A DNA stretch of 46,452 bases from Pseudonocardiales bacterium (GTDB lineage Bacteria; Actinomycetota; Actinomycetes; Mycobacteriales; Pseudonocardiaceae): assembly GCA_019243635.1 (NCBI GenBank), contig JAFAUB010000066.1, forward strand, positions 1 through 46,452, written 5' to 3'. Position 1 is the stretch's first letter. The number at the start of each line of letters is the position of its first letter. The position numbers were made by a program, and so were the translations under genes. Positions 21,373 to 29,241 of this stretch are shown in pieces. Under the pieces are notes generated by a model that saw only the letters and a program-made list of their open reading frames with translations, was not told the DNA's origin and made no database searches.

Positions 21373-22613
21373 CCCGCCCCAGCACCGAGACACGACCCGA
21401 CACCAGGACACGACCCGACACGCCCGCGACGCGTGTCAGCGGTCCGGGCCATGTATACGCGGTGGACCTGGTCCGGGTGCTGACCTTCGCCTCCGTCATC
21501 GCGGTGCACACCGTGGCTACCGTCAACCCGCCGGACAGCGTCCCGGCCGGTGGCGCCACGATGCTGCTGCACTTCACCCGTGAGGCGTTCTTCGCCCTCA
21601 CCGCCTTCGTGCTCGTGCACCGCTACCGCGACGGGCTGCATGTCGTGCCGTTCTGGCGGCGCCGGTTCCTGCTGGTCGGGGCGCCCTATGTGTTCTGGTC
21701 CGTGATCTACAGCGGGCTGGCACTGATCACGGCGCCGCCGCCCACTGAGACGCTCTCTGGGGCACTGGCCCAGCTCGGGCGCAGTCTGCTCACCGGAGCG
21801 GCGTGGTACCACCTGTACTTCCTGGTCGTGATGATGCAGTTCTACCTGCTGTTCCCGCTGTTCCGGTGGCTGCTGCGGGCAGCCGCGGGGAAGCGTGGCC
21901 GGCACCACCGGCTACTGGCGATCAGCGCGGTCCTGCAGGTCGGCATCGACGCGGGGTTGCACTTCGCGCACCCGAGCGGGATAGCAGCGGAGCTGATGAG
22001 CCACGCATTCTCGTTCGTCGGCAGCTATGTGTTCTACCTGGTGCTCGGCGGGGTAGCCGCGCTGCACGCCGAGGAGGTGCAGGCCTGGGTCCGAAGGCAT
22101 CCGGCGACAGTGCTGGTGGTGTTCGTCCTCACCGGTGCCGCGGCCGAAGGGTGGTACCTGAGGTCGGTGCGCGGCGGCAGCTCCCCGGCGTATGCCTACG
22201 ACGTGTTCCAGCCGGTGATGGTGCCCTGGTGCGTGGCCGTCATGACGGCGTTGTTCGCGCTCGGCGTCAGCTGGGCGGCGCGACGCGGAGCCGGCCCGGG
22301 GTCACGGGCCGTCGAGATCAGCTCTGACCGCTCATTCGGGGTGTTCCTGGTGCATCCGATGGTGCTGTGGACGTTGACGCTCGGCCCGGCTGCGTGGCTG
22401 TCCACGCGGGTGTCCGCGCTCTGCTCGACCGTCATCGCCTTCGCCGCCACAGTCTCGGTGTCGTTGCTGGTGGTCGAGGTACTGCGGCACAGCCCACTCA
22501 GCATGGTGCTCACCGGAAAGCGCCGCTCGCCACGCGGTCGCGCTGTTCGTTCCCGCAGATTCGAGTCCTCCGCTTCGGCCCCGCCGATCAGGCTGGGCGC
22601 GGGGCGGACGTGA
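21369..22613 (+). CDS. acyltransferase-3 family integral membrane protein
   Basis: 414 residues from GTG 21369 (GTGA overlap with the ligase). After a polar N-terminus with the repeat RPDTRTRPDTPA come about ten membrane segments, beginning YAVDLVRVLTFASVIAVHT, which carries the family's conserved His, then ALTAFVLVHRYRDG, RRRFLLVGAPYVFWSVIY and FLVVMMQFYLLFPLF, and near the end SDRSFGVFLVHPMVLWTL. The family moves acyl groups onto sugars, lipids or peptides across or at the membrane. Context suggests it acylates the product of the ComA-like enzyme or a derivative, but sugars are the commoner acceptors. The soluble tail (about 35 residues) is Arg/Ser-rich. Confidence 0.88.
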   Translation: MTRPSTETRPDTRTRPDTPATRVSGPGHVYAVDLVRVLTFASVIAVHTVATVNPPDSVPAGGATMLLHFTREAFFALTAFVLVHRYRDGLHVVPFWRRRFLLVGAPYVFWSVIYSGLALITAPPPTETLSGALAQLGRSLLTGAAWYHLYFLVVMMQFYLLFPLFRWLLRAAAGKRGRHHRLLAISAVLQVGIDAGLHFAHPSGIAAELMSHAFSFVGSYVFYLVLGGVAALHAEEVQAWVRRHPATVLVVFVLTGAAAEGWYLRSVRGGSSPAYAYDVFQPVMVPWCVAVMTALFALGVSWAARRGAGPGSRAVEISSDRSFGVFLVHPMVLWTLTLGPAAWLSTRVSALCSTVIAFAATVSVSLLVVEVLRHSPLSMVLTGKRRSPRGRAVRSRRFESSASAPPIRLGAGRT

Positions 22614-22623
22614 GGAGGCAGTC

Positions 22624-23388
22624 ATGATCGACACTCAACTGCGCTTACCGGAGCTCGAGCCCAAACCGCGGCGGCGGGGGCTCACCGTGGTCATCGATCC
22701 GGGGCTGTTCACCGGCCAGTTCGAGGACGCGGTAGACAGCGTCGGCGAGTTCGTGGATCTCGTGAAGTTCGGCTGGGGCACCTGCCTGGTCACCAAAGAC
22801 ATCAAACGGAAGATTGACATCCTGCGCAGCGCCGGTATCGGCTTCTACTTCGGCGGCACCCTGTTCGAGCGTTACGCGCTGGACGGGCTGGTGTCGGAGT
22901 GGCTGGCCCTGTGCCGTGTCCTGGGCGCCACTCACGTCGAGGTGTCCAATGGCACAATCCCCATCGCCAACACCGAGAAGGCCCGCTGGGTGGCCCGGCT
23001 CGCCGATGAGTTCGTCGTCATCAGCGAGGTCGGCTTCAAGGACATCAGGCGTTCCGACGCCCTGACACCGGCGCGCTGGGTCTCCTTCATCGAGGAGGAC
23101 CTCGCCGCCGGGGCACACCTGGTCACCGCGGAGGCCCGGGAGAGCGGTCGCAGCGGGATCTGCCAGTCCGACGGTGAACCGCGCCACGAGCTGGTCGACG
23201 AGATCGTCGGCTCGGGTATCGACCTCGACCGGCTGCTGTTCGAGGCCCCGAACAAGGACCTGCAGACCTACTTCCTCCGGCGGGTCGGCCCCTCGGTCAA
23301 CGTGGGTAACGTGCGGGCCGACGACGTGATCGCGCTCGAGACGCTGCGGCGGGGCCTGCGGTCGGACACCTTGCTGGAGACGTTGTGA
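22624..23388 (+). CDS. phosphosulfolactate synthase (ComA)-like protein
   Basis: 254 residues from ATG 22624 with GAGGAGGC at 22612-22619. The TIM-barrel ComA family motifs are all present: VIDPGLFTGQFED, VDLVKFGWGTCLV, YFGGTLFERYAL, HVEVSNGTIPIA, VVISEVGFKD, LVTAEARESGRSGI, LFEAPNKDLQTYF and VNVGNVRADDVIALETLRRGL. Archaeal ComA adds sulfite to phosphoenolpyruvate to give (2R)-phospho-3-sulfolactate on the way to coenzyme M; Bacillus YitD and plant HSA32 are distant relatives. No ComB-type phosphatase or ComC-type dehydrogenase is nearby, so coenzyme M is unlikely. The exact nucleophile and product here are unproven. Ten bases separate it from the acyltransferase and its TGA overlaps the next ATG. 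Confidence 0.88.
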   Translation: MIDTQLRLPELEPKPRRRGLTVVIDPGLFTGQFEDAVDSVGEFVDLVKFGWGTCLVTKDIKRKIDILRSAGIGFYFGGTLFERYALDGLVSEWLALCRVLGATHVEVSNGTIPIANTEKARWVARLADEFVVISEVGFKDIRRSDALTPARWVSFIEEDLAAGAHLVTAEARESGRSGICQSDGEPRHELVDEIVGSGIDLDRLLFEAPNKDLQTYFLRRVGPSVNVGNVRADDVIALETLRRGLRSDTLLETL

Positions 23389-23786
23389 TGCGCACCCCGC
23401 TGGACGTGTTCCACCTGTCGATCCCGGCCCAGGATCTGGACGAGACACGACGGTTCTACGTCGAGGGCCTCGGCTGCACGCTAGCCCGGCTCTACCCGGA
23501 CCGCATCACCCTGAACTTCTTCGGCGACCAGGTCGTCTGCCACCTCTCCGACCGCGTCGACGCGGCTCCCCAGCTCTACCCCAGGCACTTCGGGGTCACC
23601 TTCCGGGACCGGCGGGACTGGGAGCGGCTGCTCAGCCGGTCCAGGGAGCACAACCTGCCGTTCTTCGCCGACCCCTTCCGCCGCTTCGACGGCCGGCCCG
23701 AAGGACACGACGCGTTCGTGCTCCGGGATCCCTCGAACAACCTGCTGGAGTTCAAGCACTATGACAATCCTCACATGATGTACTAG
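23388..23786 (+). CDS. VOC-fold (glyoxalase/dioxygenase superfamily) protein
   Basis: 132 residues from ATG 23388 (TGATG overlap with the ComA-like gene; a GTG at 23385 is also in frame). One glyoxalase module pair is visible: the first metal ligand in DVFHLSIPAQDLDETRRFYVE, a central His in YPRHFGVTFRD, and the last Glu in RDPSNNLLEFKHYDN, so a mononuclear metal site is intact. Such enzymes include epimerases, isomerases, dioxygenases and thiol transferases. Its coupling to the ComA-like gene suggests it acts on the same small acid or on a derivative; this is inference. The C-terminus ends PHMMY. Confidence 0.86.
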   Translation: MRTPLDVFHLSIPAQDLDETRRFYVEGLGCTLARLYPDRITLNFFGDQVVCHLSDRVDAAPQLYPRHFGVTFRDRRDWERLLSRSREHNLPFFADPFRRFDGRPEGHDAFVLRDPSNNLLEFKHYDNPHMMY

Positions 23787-23851
23787 ACCGTCACTGCACT
23801 AGCTCACAAGCTGCGAGGAGGCACGAGGCAGGCCTGGCCAGGAGGTGACCG

Positions 23852-26134
23852 ATGGGTGATGCCCAGGGCGCGGAACGGGCGGGTGCGCATCAGCATCGGC
23901 GGGCCTGTGTGGACAATGGCGCCTTCAGACAGTGGACAGCGATGGAGGTGCACGGGTTGAGCGACTGGGCTTACGGTGGCGGACCGCCCCCGTCGACCAC
24001 CGCGACAGGGACAGTGACCCTGGTCGAAGGCGTGACATTCTGCATCAGCGGACAGGTGGGTGACATCCATGCGGGGGACGGGCAGGGCCTGTTCTTCCGG
24101 GACACCCGGTTCCTGTCCCGCTGGGAGCTGGATATCGACCGAGTACCGGTCGAGCCGCTCGCGGTGCACTGTCCGGCCCCGTACGCCGCGACGTTCATCG
24201 GCCGGCGACCGCCCCGTCACGGGCTGGCCGACAGTACCCTGCTGGTGGTCCGCCGCCGGTATGTCGGAAACGGGATGCGCGAGGACATCACGATACGCAA
24301 TCTGGGCCGCGAGTCGGTGGCGGTACGCGTGACGTTGTCCGCCTACACCGACTTCGCCGGCCTGTTCGAGGTGAAGCAGGGGCGGGTCCACCACCGCGAG
24401 GGCATTGAGAGCACCGCAGGGGTGGATGGGCTGTGGATGAGCTACCAGGCGGGCTCGGACGCCCGAGCGGTCACGGTCGCCGCAAGCGGTGAACCGATCA
24501 CGACGACCGGCAGGCTGGTGTGGCAGCCGGTCATTGCGCCCCGCGCCGAGTGGGTGGTCTCGGTGCAGGTGGTGCCGTCGATCGACGGACGCGACGTACC
24601 GACCAGCTACTCCCCGGGCCAGCCGATCGAGCAAACCCGGCCGGCCGAAGCGCTGGCGGCCTGGCGGGCGCACACCCCGGCGATCAGCACCCCCGACGAG
24701 CCGCTGACCCGGCTGCTCGCCACCAGCGCCGGGGACCTCGGGGGATTGCGGATCTTCGATACGGACCATCCCGACCGGCCGGTCATCGCCGCTGGGGCAC
24801 CGTGGTTCATGACCCTGTTCGGCCGTGACGCGCTGCTGACCAGCTGGATGCTGCTGCCGCTGGATGCCAGCCTGGCACTGGGCACGCTGCAGACCCTGGC
24901 CCGGCTTCAAGGCAAGACCGTCGAGCCGCGTACCGAGGAGGAGCCGGGCCGGATCCTGCACGAGGTCCGCTCCGGGCTCGACACCAAGCTGGCCCTCGGC
25001 GGAGGCAACGCCTACTACGGGAGCATCGACTCCACCCCACTGTTCGTCATGCTGCTCGGTGAGCTGCGCCGCTGGGGGCTGGCCGGCGGCGATGTCAAGG
25101 CGCTGCTGCCGCACGCCGACCAGGCGCTGGAGTGGATCGAACGTTACGGCGACCGGGACGGCGACGGGTTCGTCGAGTACCAACGGGCCACCGACAGTGG
25201 GTTGCCCAACCAGGGCTGGAAGGACTCGTTCGACGGAATCAGCTTCGCCTCCGGCCAGCTCGCCGAGCCACCCATCGCGCTGGCCGAGGTGCAGGGCTAT
25301 GTCTACGCCGCCTACCTGGCGCGAGCGCACTTCGCCCGCGGTGACGGCGACGAGGACCTGGCCCAACACTGGGCGGCCAAAGCCGCCGACCTCAAACGCG
25401 CGTTCAACGAGACGTTCTGGCTGCCCGACCGCGGCTACTACGCGCTGGCCCTGGACGCGGCCAAACGACCGGTCGACGCGCTCGCCTCGAACATGGGCCA
25501 CTGCCTGTGGACCGGGATCGTCGACGAGGACAAAGCCACCTCGGTCGCCGACCGGCTGCTGAGCCCGGACATGTTCACCGGGTTCGGGGTGCGCACCCTG
25601 GCCGCGTCGATGGGCGCCTACAACCCGATGAGCTATCACAACGGCTCGATCTGGCCGCACGACAACGCGATCGTCGCCGCCGGGTTGATGCGCTACGGCT
25701 GCGTCGACGCCGCCCAGCGGGTCGCCACCGCGCTCTTCGACGCGGCGGAACACCTCGGCGGGCAGCTACCGGAGCTGTTCTGTGGCTTCGACCGCACCGA
25801 GTTCGCCGACCCGGTGCCCTACCCGACGGCCTGCAGCCCGCAGGCGTGGGCGGCCGCCAGCCCGCAGTTCTTGATGCGCACCCTGCTGCGGTTCGATCCG
25901 TGGATCCCGTTCGGCCGGGTGTGGTGCGCGCCGGCCGTCCCGGACCGTTACCTGCCATTGCGAGTCCAGTCGCTGCGCCTGGCTGGGGCGGAGGTGACCA
26001 TTGATGTGGGCCGCGACGGCTGGAGCCTCAGTGGGCTGCCCGAGGGCATCGAGTTGGTCCGCGCACCGCGCCAGCCGCTCACTGCGGCCACCCCAACACC
26101 CCTCACCAAGGAGCACCCCAAAAATCTCGGGTAG
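23852..26134 (+). CDS. amylo-alpha-1,6-glucosidase / glycogen-debranching-type enzyme
   Basis: 760 residues from ATG 23852, supported by AGGAGGTGA at 23840-23848; an ATG at 23942 would start nearer the conserved part. An N-terminal beta-sandwich domain (GLFFRDTRFLSRWELDIDRV; EDITIRNLG) precedes an (alpha/alpha)6-barrel with GAPWFMTLFGRDALLTSWMLLP, LPNQGWKDSFDGISFASG, ASNMGHCLWTGI, SYHNGSIWPHDNAIVAAGLM and LPELFCGFDR. The family cleaves alpha-1,6 or related glucosides in glycogen or oligosaccharide metabolism. It is followed at 146 bp by a GT4 glycosyltransferase, a common pairing in actinobacteria and proteobacteria. It starts 65 bp after the VOC gene, so it could be either the end of that operon or a separate unit. 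Confidence 0.9.
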   Translation: MGDAQGAERAGAHQHRRACVDNGAFRQWTAMEVHGLSDWAYGGGPPPSTTATGTVTLVEGVTFCISGQVGDIHAGDGQGLFFRDTRFLSRWELDIDRVPVEPLAVHCPAPYAATFIGRRPPRHGLADSTLLVVRRRYVGNGMREDITIRNLGRESVAVRVTLSAYTDFAGLFEVKQGRVHHREGIESTAGVDGLWMSYQAGSDARAVTVAASGEPITTTGRLVWQPVIAPRAEWVVSVQVVPSIDGRDVPTSYSPGQPIEQTRPAEALAAWRAHTPAISTPDEPLTRLLATSAGDLGGLRIFDTDHPDRPVIAAGAPWFMTLFGRDALLTSWMLLPLDASLALGTLQTLARLQGKTVEPRTEEEPGRILHEVRSGLDTKLALGGGNAYYGSIDSTPLFVMLLGELRRWGLAGGDVKALLPHADQALEWIERYGDRDGDGFVEYQRATDSGLPNQGWKDSFDGISFASGQLAEPPIALAEVQGYVYAAYLARAHFARGDGDEDLAQHWAAKAADLKRAFNETFWLPDRGYYALALDAAKRPVDALASNMGHCLWTGIVDEDKATSVADRLLSPDMFTGFGVRTLAASMGAYNPMSYHNGSIWPHDNAIVAAGLMRYGCVDAAQRVATALFDAAEHLGGQLPELFCGFDRTEFADPVPYPTACSPQAWAAASPQFLMRTLLRFDPWIPFGRVWCAPAVPDRYLPLRVQSLRLAGAEVTIDVGRDGWSLSGLPEGIELVRAPRQPLTAATPTPLTKEHPKNLG

Positions 26135-26213
26135 ATGTATGAGGTCTCGCCATAGCCTCAGTGTGACCACACTGTCGACCGGTGACCGGGACGCTTCGCT
26201 GAAATATTCTGTC

Positions 26214-26263
26214 AGGCAGGTAAGGTATACTTAAGTCCTGTAGCAGGTTGTCTTTACCTGCCT
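26214..26263. promoter_or_regulatory. 10-bp inverted repeat before the GT4 gene
   Basis: AGGCAGGTAA (26214-26223) and TTACCTGCCT (26254-26263) are exact inverted copies, 30 bases apart, flanking an AT-rich core with GTATACTTAAGTCCTG. The second arm ends 16 bases before the start codon. This looks like an operator pair around a promoter, or a hairpin in the leader RNA. Confidence 0.5.
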
Positions 26264-26279
26264 CGACGAGGGTAAGGCC

Positions 26280-27425
26280 ATGGTCAGCGCCCCTTGGACG
26301 CCCGCACCCGAATCAGTCACCGTCGACGCGCAGCCGCTGCGCATCGCGATGGTCGCCACGCCATACTTCACCGTTCCCCCGCTGGGCTATGGCGCGGTGG
26401 AGACAGTCGTGGCCGACCTGGTGGACCCGCTGGTCGATCGGGGTCATCACGTCACCCTGATCGGCGCCGGCCGGCACGGCACCCGGGCGCAGCGGTTCAT
26501 CGCCAGCTATGAGGTCTCGCCGGGCGAGCGGCTCGGTGAACCGCTGCCCGAGGTGATGCACGCGGCGCACGCCGCACGCGCCCTCGAGGAGTTCGACGTC
26601 GATGTCGTACATGACCACACTCTGGCCGGTCCGCTGCTGGCGCGCGGTCGGCTGACTCCGACCGTGGCCACTGTGCACGGCCCGGTCAACGGTGAGCTGG
26701 GCGGCTACTACCGGGCGCTCGGCGACACGGTGCGGCTGGTGGCTGTCTCCCATGCGCAGCGGGCCGGTGCTCCGGATCTGCCGTGGATAGCGACCGTGCA
26801 CAACGCGGTCCGCGCCGACACCTTCCCGTTCCGGGCCGCCAAGGAGAACTCCGTGCTGTTCCTTGGGCGGTTCAACCCGGACAAGGCGCCGCACCTGGCC
26901 ATTGAGGCGGCCCGGGCCGCCGGGCTACCGATCATACTGGCGGGCAAATGCAGCGAACCGCACGAACGCGCGTACTTCACCCAGGAGATCGAACCTCGGC
27001 TCGGTCCGGACACCACCGTGTTCGGTATCGTCGACGCCGTCGCCAAACGGGACCTGTTCGCCCGCGCCTGCTGTCTGGTCGTCCCGATCTGCTGGGAGGA
27101 ACCGTTCGGACTGGTCATGGTCGAGGCGATGGCCTGCGGCACCCCGGTCGTGGCGCTACGGCGCGGCGCCGTCCCCGAGATCATCGTGCCCGGGCGGACC
27201 GGCATCATCGTCGATCATCCGAGGGAGCTTGCGGGTGCGATCACGCGGGCTCGCGCTCTAGACCCAGCCGCCTGCCGGGAACACGTGGAGACCGGCTTCA
27301 CCGTCCAGGCGATGGCCGCCGGCTACGAAACCATCTATCGGCAGGCACTCACCGAGACCATCCCACTCCCCCAGGATGTCCCCGAAAAACGCGACGGCGA
27401 CGCCGAGCGCCAAGCCGTCGACTGA
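26280..27425 (+). CDS. family 4 glycosyltransferase
   Basis: 381 residues from ATG 26280 with GAGGG at 26268-26272. The GT-B fold is shown by LRIAMVATPYFTVPPLGYGAVE at the start of the N-terminal domain and by VVHDHTLAGPLLA. The C-terminal donor-binding domain has VLFLGRFNPDKAPHLAIEAA and the E-x7-E motif in PICWEEPFGLVMVEAMACGTPVVA, followed by GAVPEIIVPGRTGIIVD. The sugar donor is a nucleotide sugar; acceptor unknown. Genes of this subgroup often stand next to a debranching-type enzyme, as here, so an oligosaccharide or glycoside pathway is likely. Convergent with the epimerase gene, 31 bp apart. Confidence 0.9.
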   Translation: MVSAPWTPAPESVTVDAQPLRIAMVATPYFTVPPLGYGAVETVVADLVDPLVDRGHHVTLIGAGRHGTRAQRFIASYEVSPGERLGEPLPEVMHAAHAARALEEFDVDVVHDHTLAGPLLARGRLTPTVATVHGPVNGELGGYYRALGDTVRLVAVSHAQRAGAPDLPWIATVHNAVRADTFPFRAAKENSVLFLGRFNPDKAPHLAIEAARAAGLPIILAGKCSEPHERAYFTQEIEPRLGPDTTVFGIVDAVAKRDLFARACCLVVPICWEEPFGLVMVEAMACGTPVVALRRGAVPEIIVPGRTGIIVDHPRELAGAITRARALDPAACREHVETGFTVQAMAAGYETIYRQALTETIPLPQDVPEKRDGDAERQAVD

Positions 27426-27456
27426 CATCCGCGCGAAGCGTCAGGACTCCGAAGCA

Positions 27457-28440
27457 TCAGGACTCCGATCGCTGGCCCCGGACGAAGATGGTCGGCGTAC
27501 CGGGCAGCTCCGGAGCCGAACCCAGCTGGTCGGCCAGCCCACGTACTCCCTCGCTGAAAGGCATGGCCGGGCGGTAGCCGAGTCCTTCCAGCTTGGAGAT
27601 ATCAGCAACAAGACGGTAGGTGTCATCCGCGACCTCGGGTATCACCCGCAGAGCGGGTTCTCGTCCGGTGGCGGCACCAATCGTGTCCACCAGCTGTCGC
27701 ATTGATATCTCCTGGCCTGAGCCGATATTGAAGACCTCACCGGTCTCGGCCCGGTCGGCGATCACCATCAGACCGGCCACCAGGTCGCTGACATGCACGA
27801 AGTCCCGGGTCTTCCGGTCGAGGTCACCAACGATCTGGATGGGCTGGTCGTTGAGGTGCCAGCGAAGGTAACGGCCGACCTCGACCATCTCCTCCTGAGG
27901 GTTGGCCCCCGGTCCGTAGACGCAGAACGGCCGACCGACCACCACCGGAAGGCCGCAGGAGTGGTGCAGGGCGAGGCAGGTCACCTCTCCGCTGAGCTTC
28001 GATGCGCCATAGGGAACAAACGGCCGGGTCGGGTGGTCCTCGTCCATAGGAAAGCGTCGTGGCGTGCCGTACACCGACGCGGATGACACGTACACGAGTC
28101 GCCGGATGTCACTGTCGAGGAGCGTCTCGGCGAGCGAGAACGTTCCCACCGTGTTGGTCTCGAAGTCGAGACGAGGCTGGGTGATCGACAACGTTCCATT
28201 GGCGTTCGCGGCCAGATGGAACACCACGTCCATCCCGGTGACCGCCTCGGCGACCTCGCGAGAGTCCCGAATGTCGACCATCCAGAGCTTGGCCCCCGGC
28301 GGCGGGCTGGTATCGGTCGCGGTGCGGGTGTTGTCGAGGACCGTGACCTCCTTCCCCAGCGCGAGCAGAGCCTCCGTAAGGTGTCTGCCGACAAAGCCGA
28401 GACCCCCGGTAACCAGGAAACTGTGGTCATTATCGAGCAC
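27457..28440 (-). CDS. NAD-dependent sugar epimerase/dehydratase (extended SDR)
   Basis: 327 residues. NAD-binding motif VTGGLGFVGRHLTEALL at residues 10-26, VFHLAANANG, the catalytic Ser in YVSSASVYG and YGASK with the Tyr-x3-Lys pair. VFNIGSGQEISMRQLVDTIG in the C-terminal domain is typical of UDP-glucose 4-epimerase and dTDP-glucose dehydratase relatives. It interconverts a nucleotide sugar; the exact sugar is not readable. It faces the GT4 gene and may supply the donor sugar for it. Confidence 0.88.
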   Translation of the reverse strand: MLDNDHSFLVTGGLGFVGRHLTEALLALGKEVTVLDNTRTATDTSPPPGAKLWMVDIRDSREVAEAVTGMDVVFHLAANANGTLSITQPRLDFETNTVGTFSLAETLLDSDIRRLVYVSSASVYGTPRRFPMDEDHPTRPFVPYGASKLSGEVTCLALHHSCGLPVVVGRPFCVYGPGANPQEEMVEVGRYLRWHLNDQPIQIVGDLDRKTRDFVHVSDLVAGLMVIADRAETGEVFNIGSGQEISMRQLVDTIGAATGREPALRVIPEVADDTYRLVADISKLEGLGYRPAMPFSEGVRGLADQLGSAPELPGTPTIFVRGQRSES

Positions 28441-28479
28441 ATGCCCACTAAATCAGGTTGATCTTGGTTTCGCCAGGCA

Positions 28480-28507
28480 CCGGCCCACCAGCGCACTGGT
28501 GGGCCGG
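28480..28507. terminator. 12-bp stem-loop after the YdcF-like gene
   Basis: CCGGCCCACCAG (28480-28491) pairs exactly with 28496-28507 around CGCA. It sits downstream of the minus-strand YdcF-like gene (ending 28561) and upstream of the epimerase gene. There is no T-run, as is common for actinobacterial terminators. Confidence 0.55.
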
Positions 28508-28560
28508 CTCGGCAAGCAGCCGCGCCCGGTCATGTCGGGGTGGGGCCAGCGCAGCCGGGC

Positions 28561-29241
28561 TCACCCCAGATCGGGGCCGAACGACTCGGCCGGGGCGTGG
28601 GTGAGCCGGTAGTCCAGCAGGGCGGCACTCTCCCGGAGGATGTAGCGAGCCTGGATGGTTCGCGTCTGCACGATCGGGCCGCTGCGGGTGGGCGAGGTCC
28701 AGGCGGCCAACCCGAGGTCGTCGGCCATCGTACGAGCCCGCAACGAGTGCCAGGGATCGCTGACGACCACCGCGGTGTGCCAGCCCGCAGTCGCTGCTCG
28801 ACGGGCCACCGCGCGCAGGCTCTCCAGGGTGTCACGGCCCTGTCCGATCGGCACCACGGCGGTCTGGGGAATCCCATAGGACATCAGGTAGTTGCGGCCG
28901 GCCTCGGCCTCGGTGTAGGTGTCACCGGCCCGTCGACCGCCGACTGTGACGATCACCGGCGCGACCCCGTCGCGCCACAGCCGCGCGGCGTGGTCCAGCC
29001 GGGAGCCCAGCACCGCCGACGGTGTGCCGTCGTACTGGGCCGCGCCCAGCACCACCAGGATGTCGGCCTTGTCACGGTCGTCGACCCGAGCCACCTGCCA
29101 CACCCGGAACACCGTGCCACCGACGACCAGGGCGCCCACCAGCACCCCACCGAGGACCAGCCGGACCAGCGCGGTCGACAGCACCGACCGGACGGGTCGG
29201 TAGCCCGACTGCCGGCTCAGCCGGCCCTCACCCTCACCCAC
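28561..29241 (-). CDS. YdcF/DUF218-family membrane-anchored protein
   Basis: 226 residues from GTG 29241, which overlaps the XdhC-like stop by 8 bp. Earlier starts would run far into that gene. One N-terminal membrane segment (LVRLVLGGVLVGALVVGGTVF) precedes the DUF218 domain: DILVVLGAAQYDGTPSAVL, RLWRDGVAPVIVTVGG, TEAEAGRNYLMSYGIP, GQGRDTLESLRAVAR and VVVSDPWHSLRARTMADDLGL. The E. coli relatives YdcF, ElyC and SanA affect envelope biogenesis or lipid carrier supply; the biochemical activity is not settled. Probably lies in the periplasm-like space. Confidence 0.85.
   Translation of the reverse strand: MGEGEGRLSRQSGYRPVRSVLSTALVRLVLGGVLVGALVVGGTVFRVWQVARVDDRDKADILVVLGAAQYDGTPSAVLGSRLDHAARLWRDGVAPVIVTVGGRRAGDTYTEAEAGRNYLMSYGIPQTAVVPIGQGRDTLESLRAVARRAATAGWHTAVVVSDPWHSLRARTMADDLGLAAWTSPTRSGPIVQTRTIQARYILRESAALLDYRLTHAPAESFGPDLG

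Noticed and set aside
23804..25753. 649-codon minus-strand frame opposite the debranching enzyme gene
   Set aside because: Shadow of a well-supported gene; no domain, Gln/Gly/Arg-rich composition.
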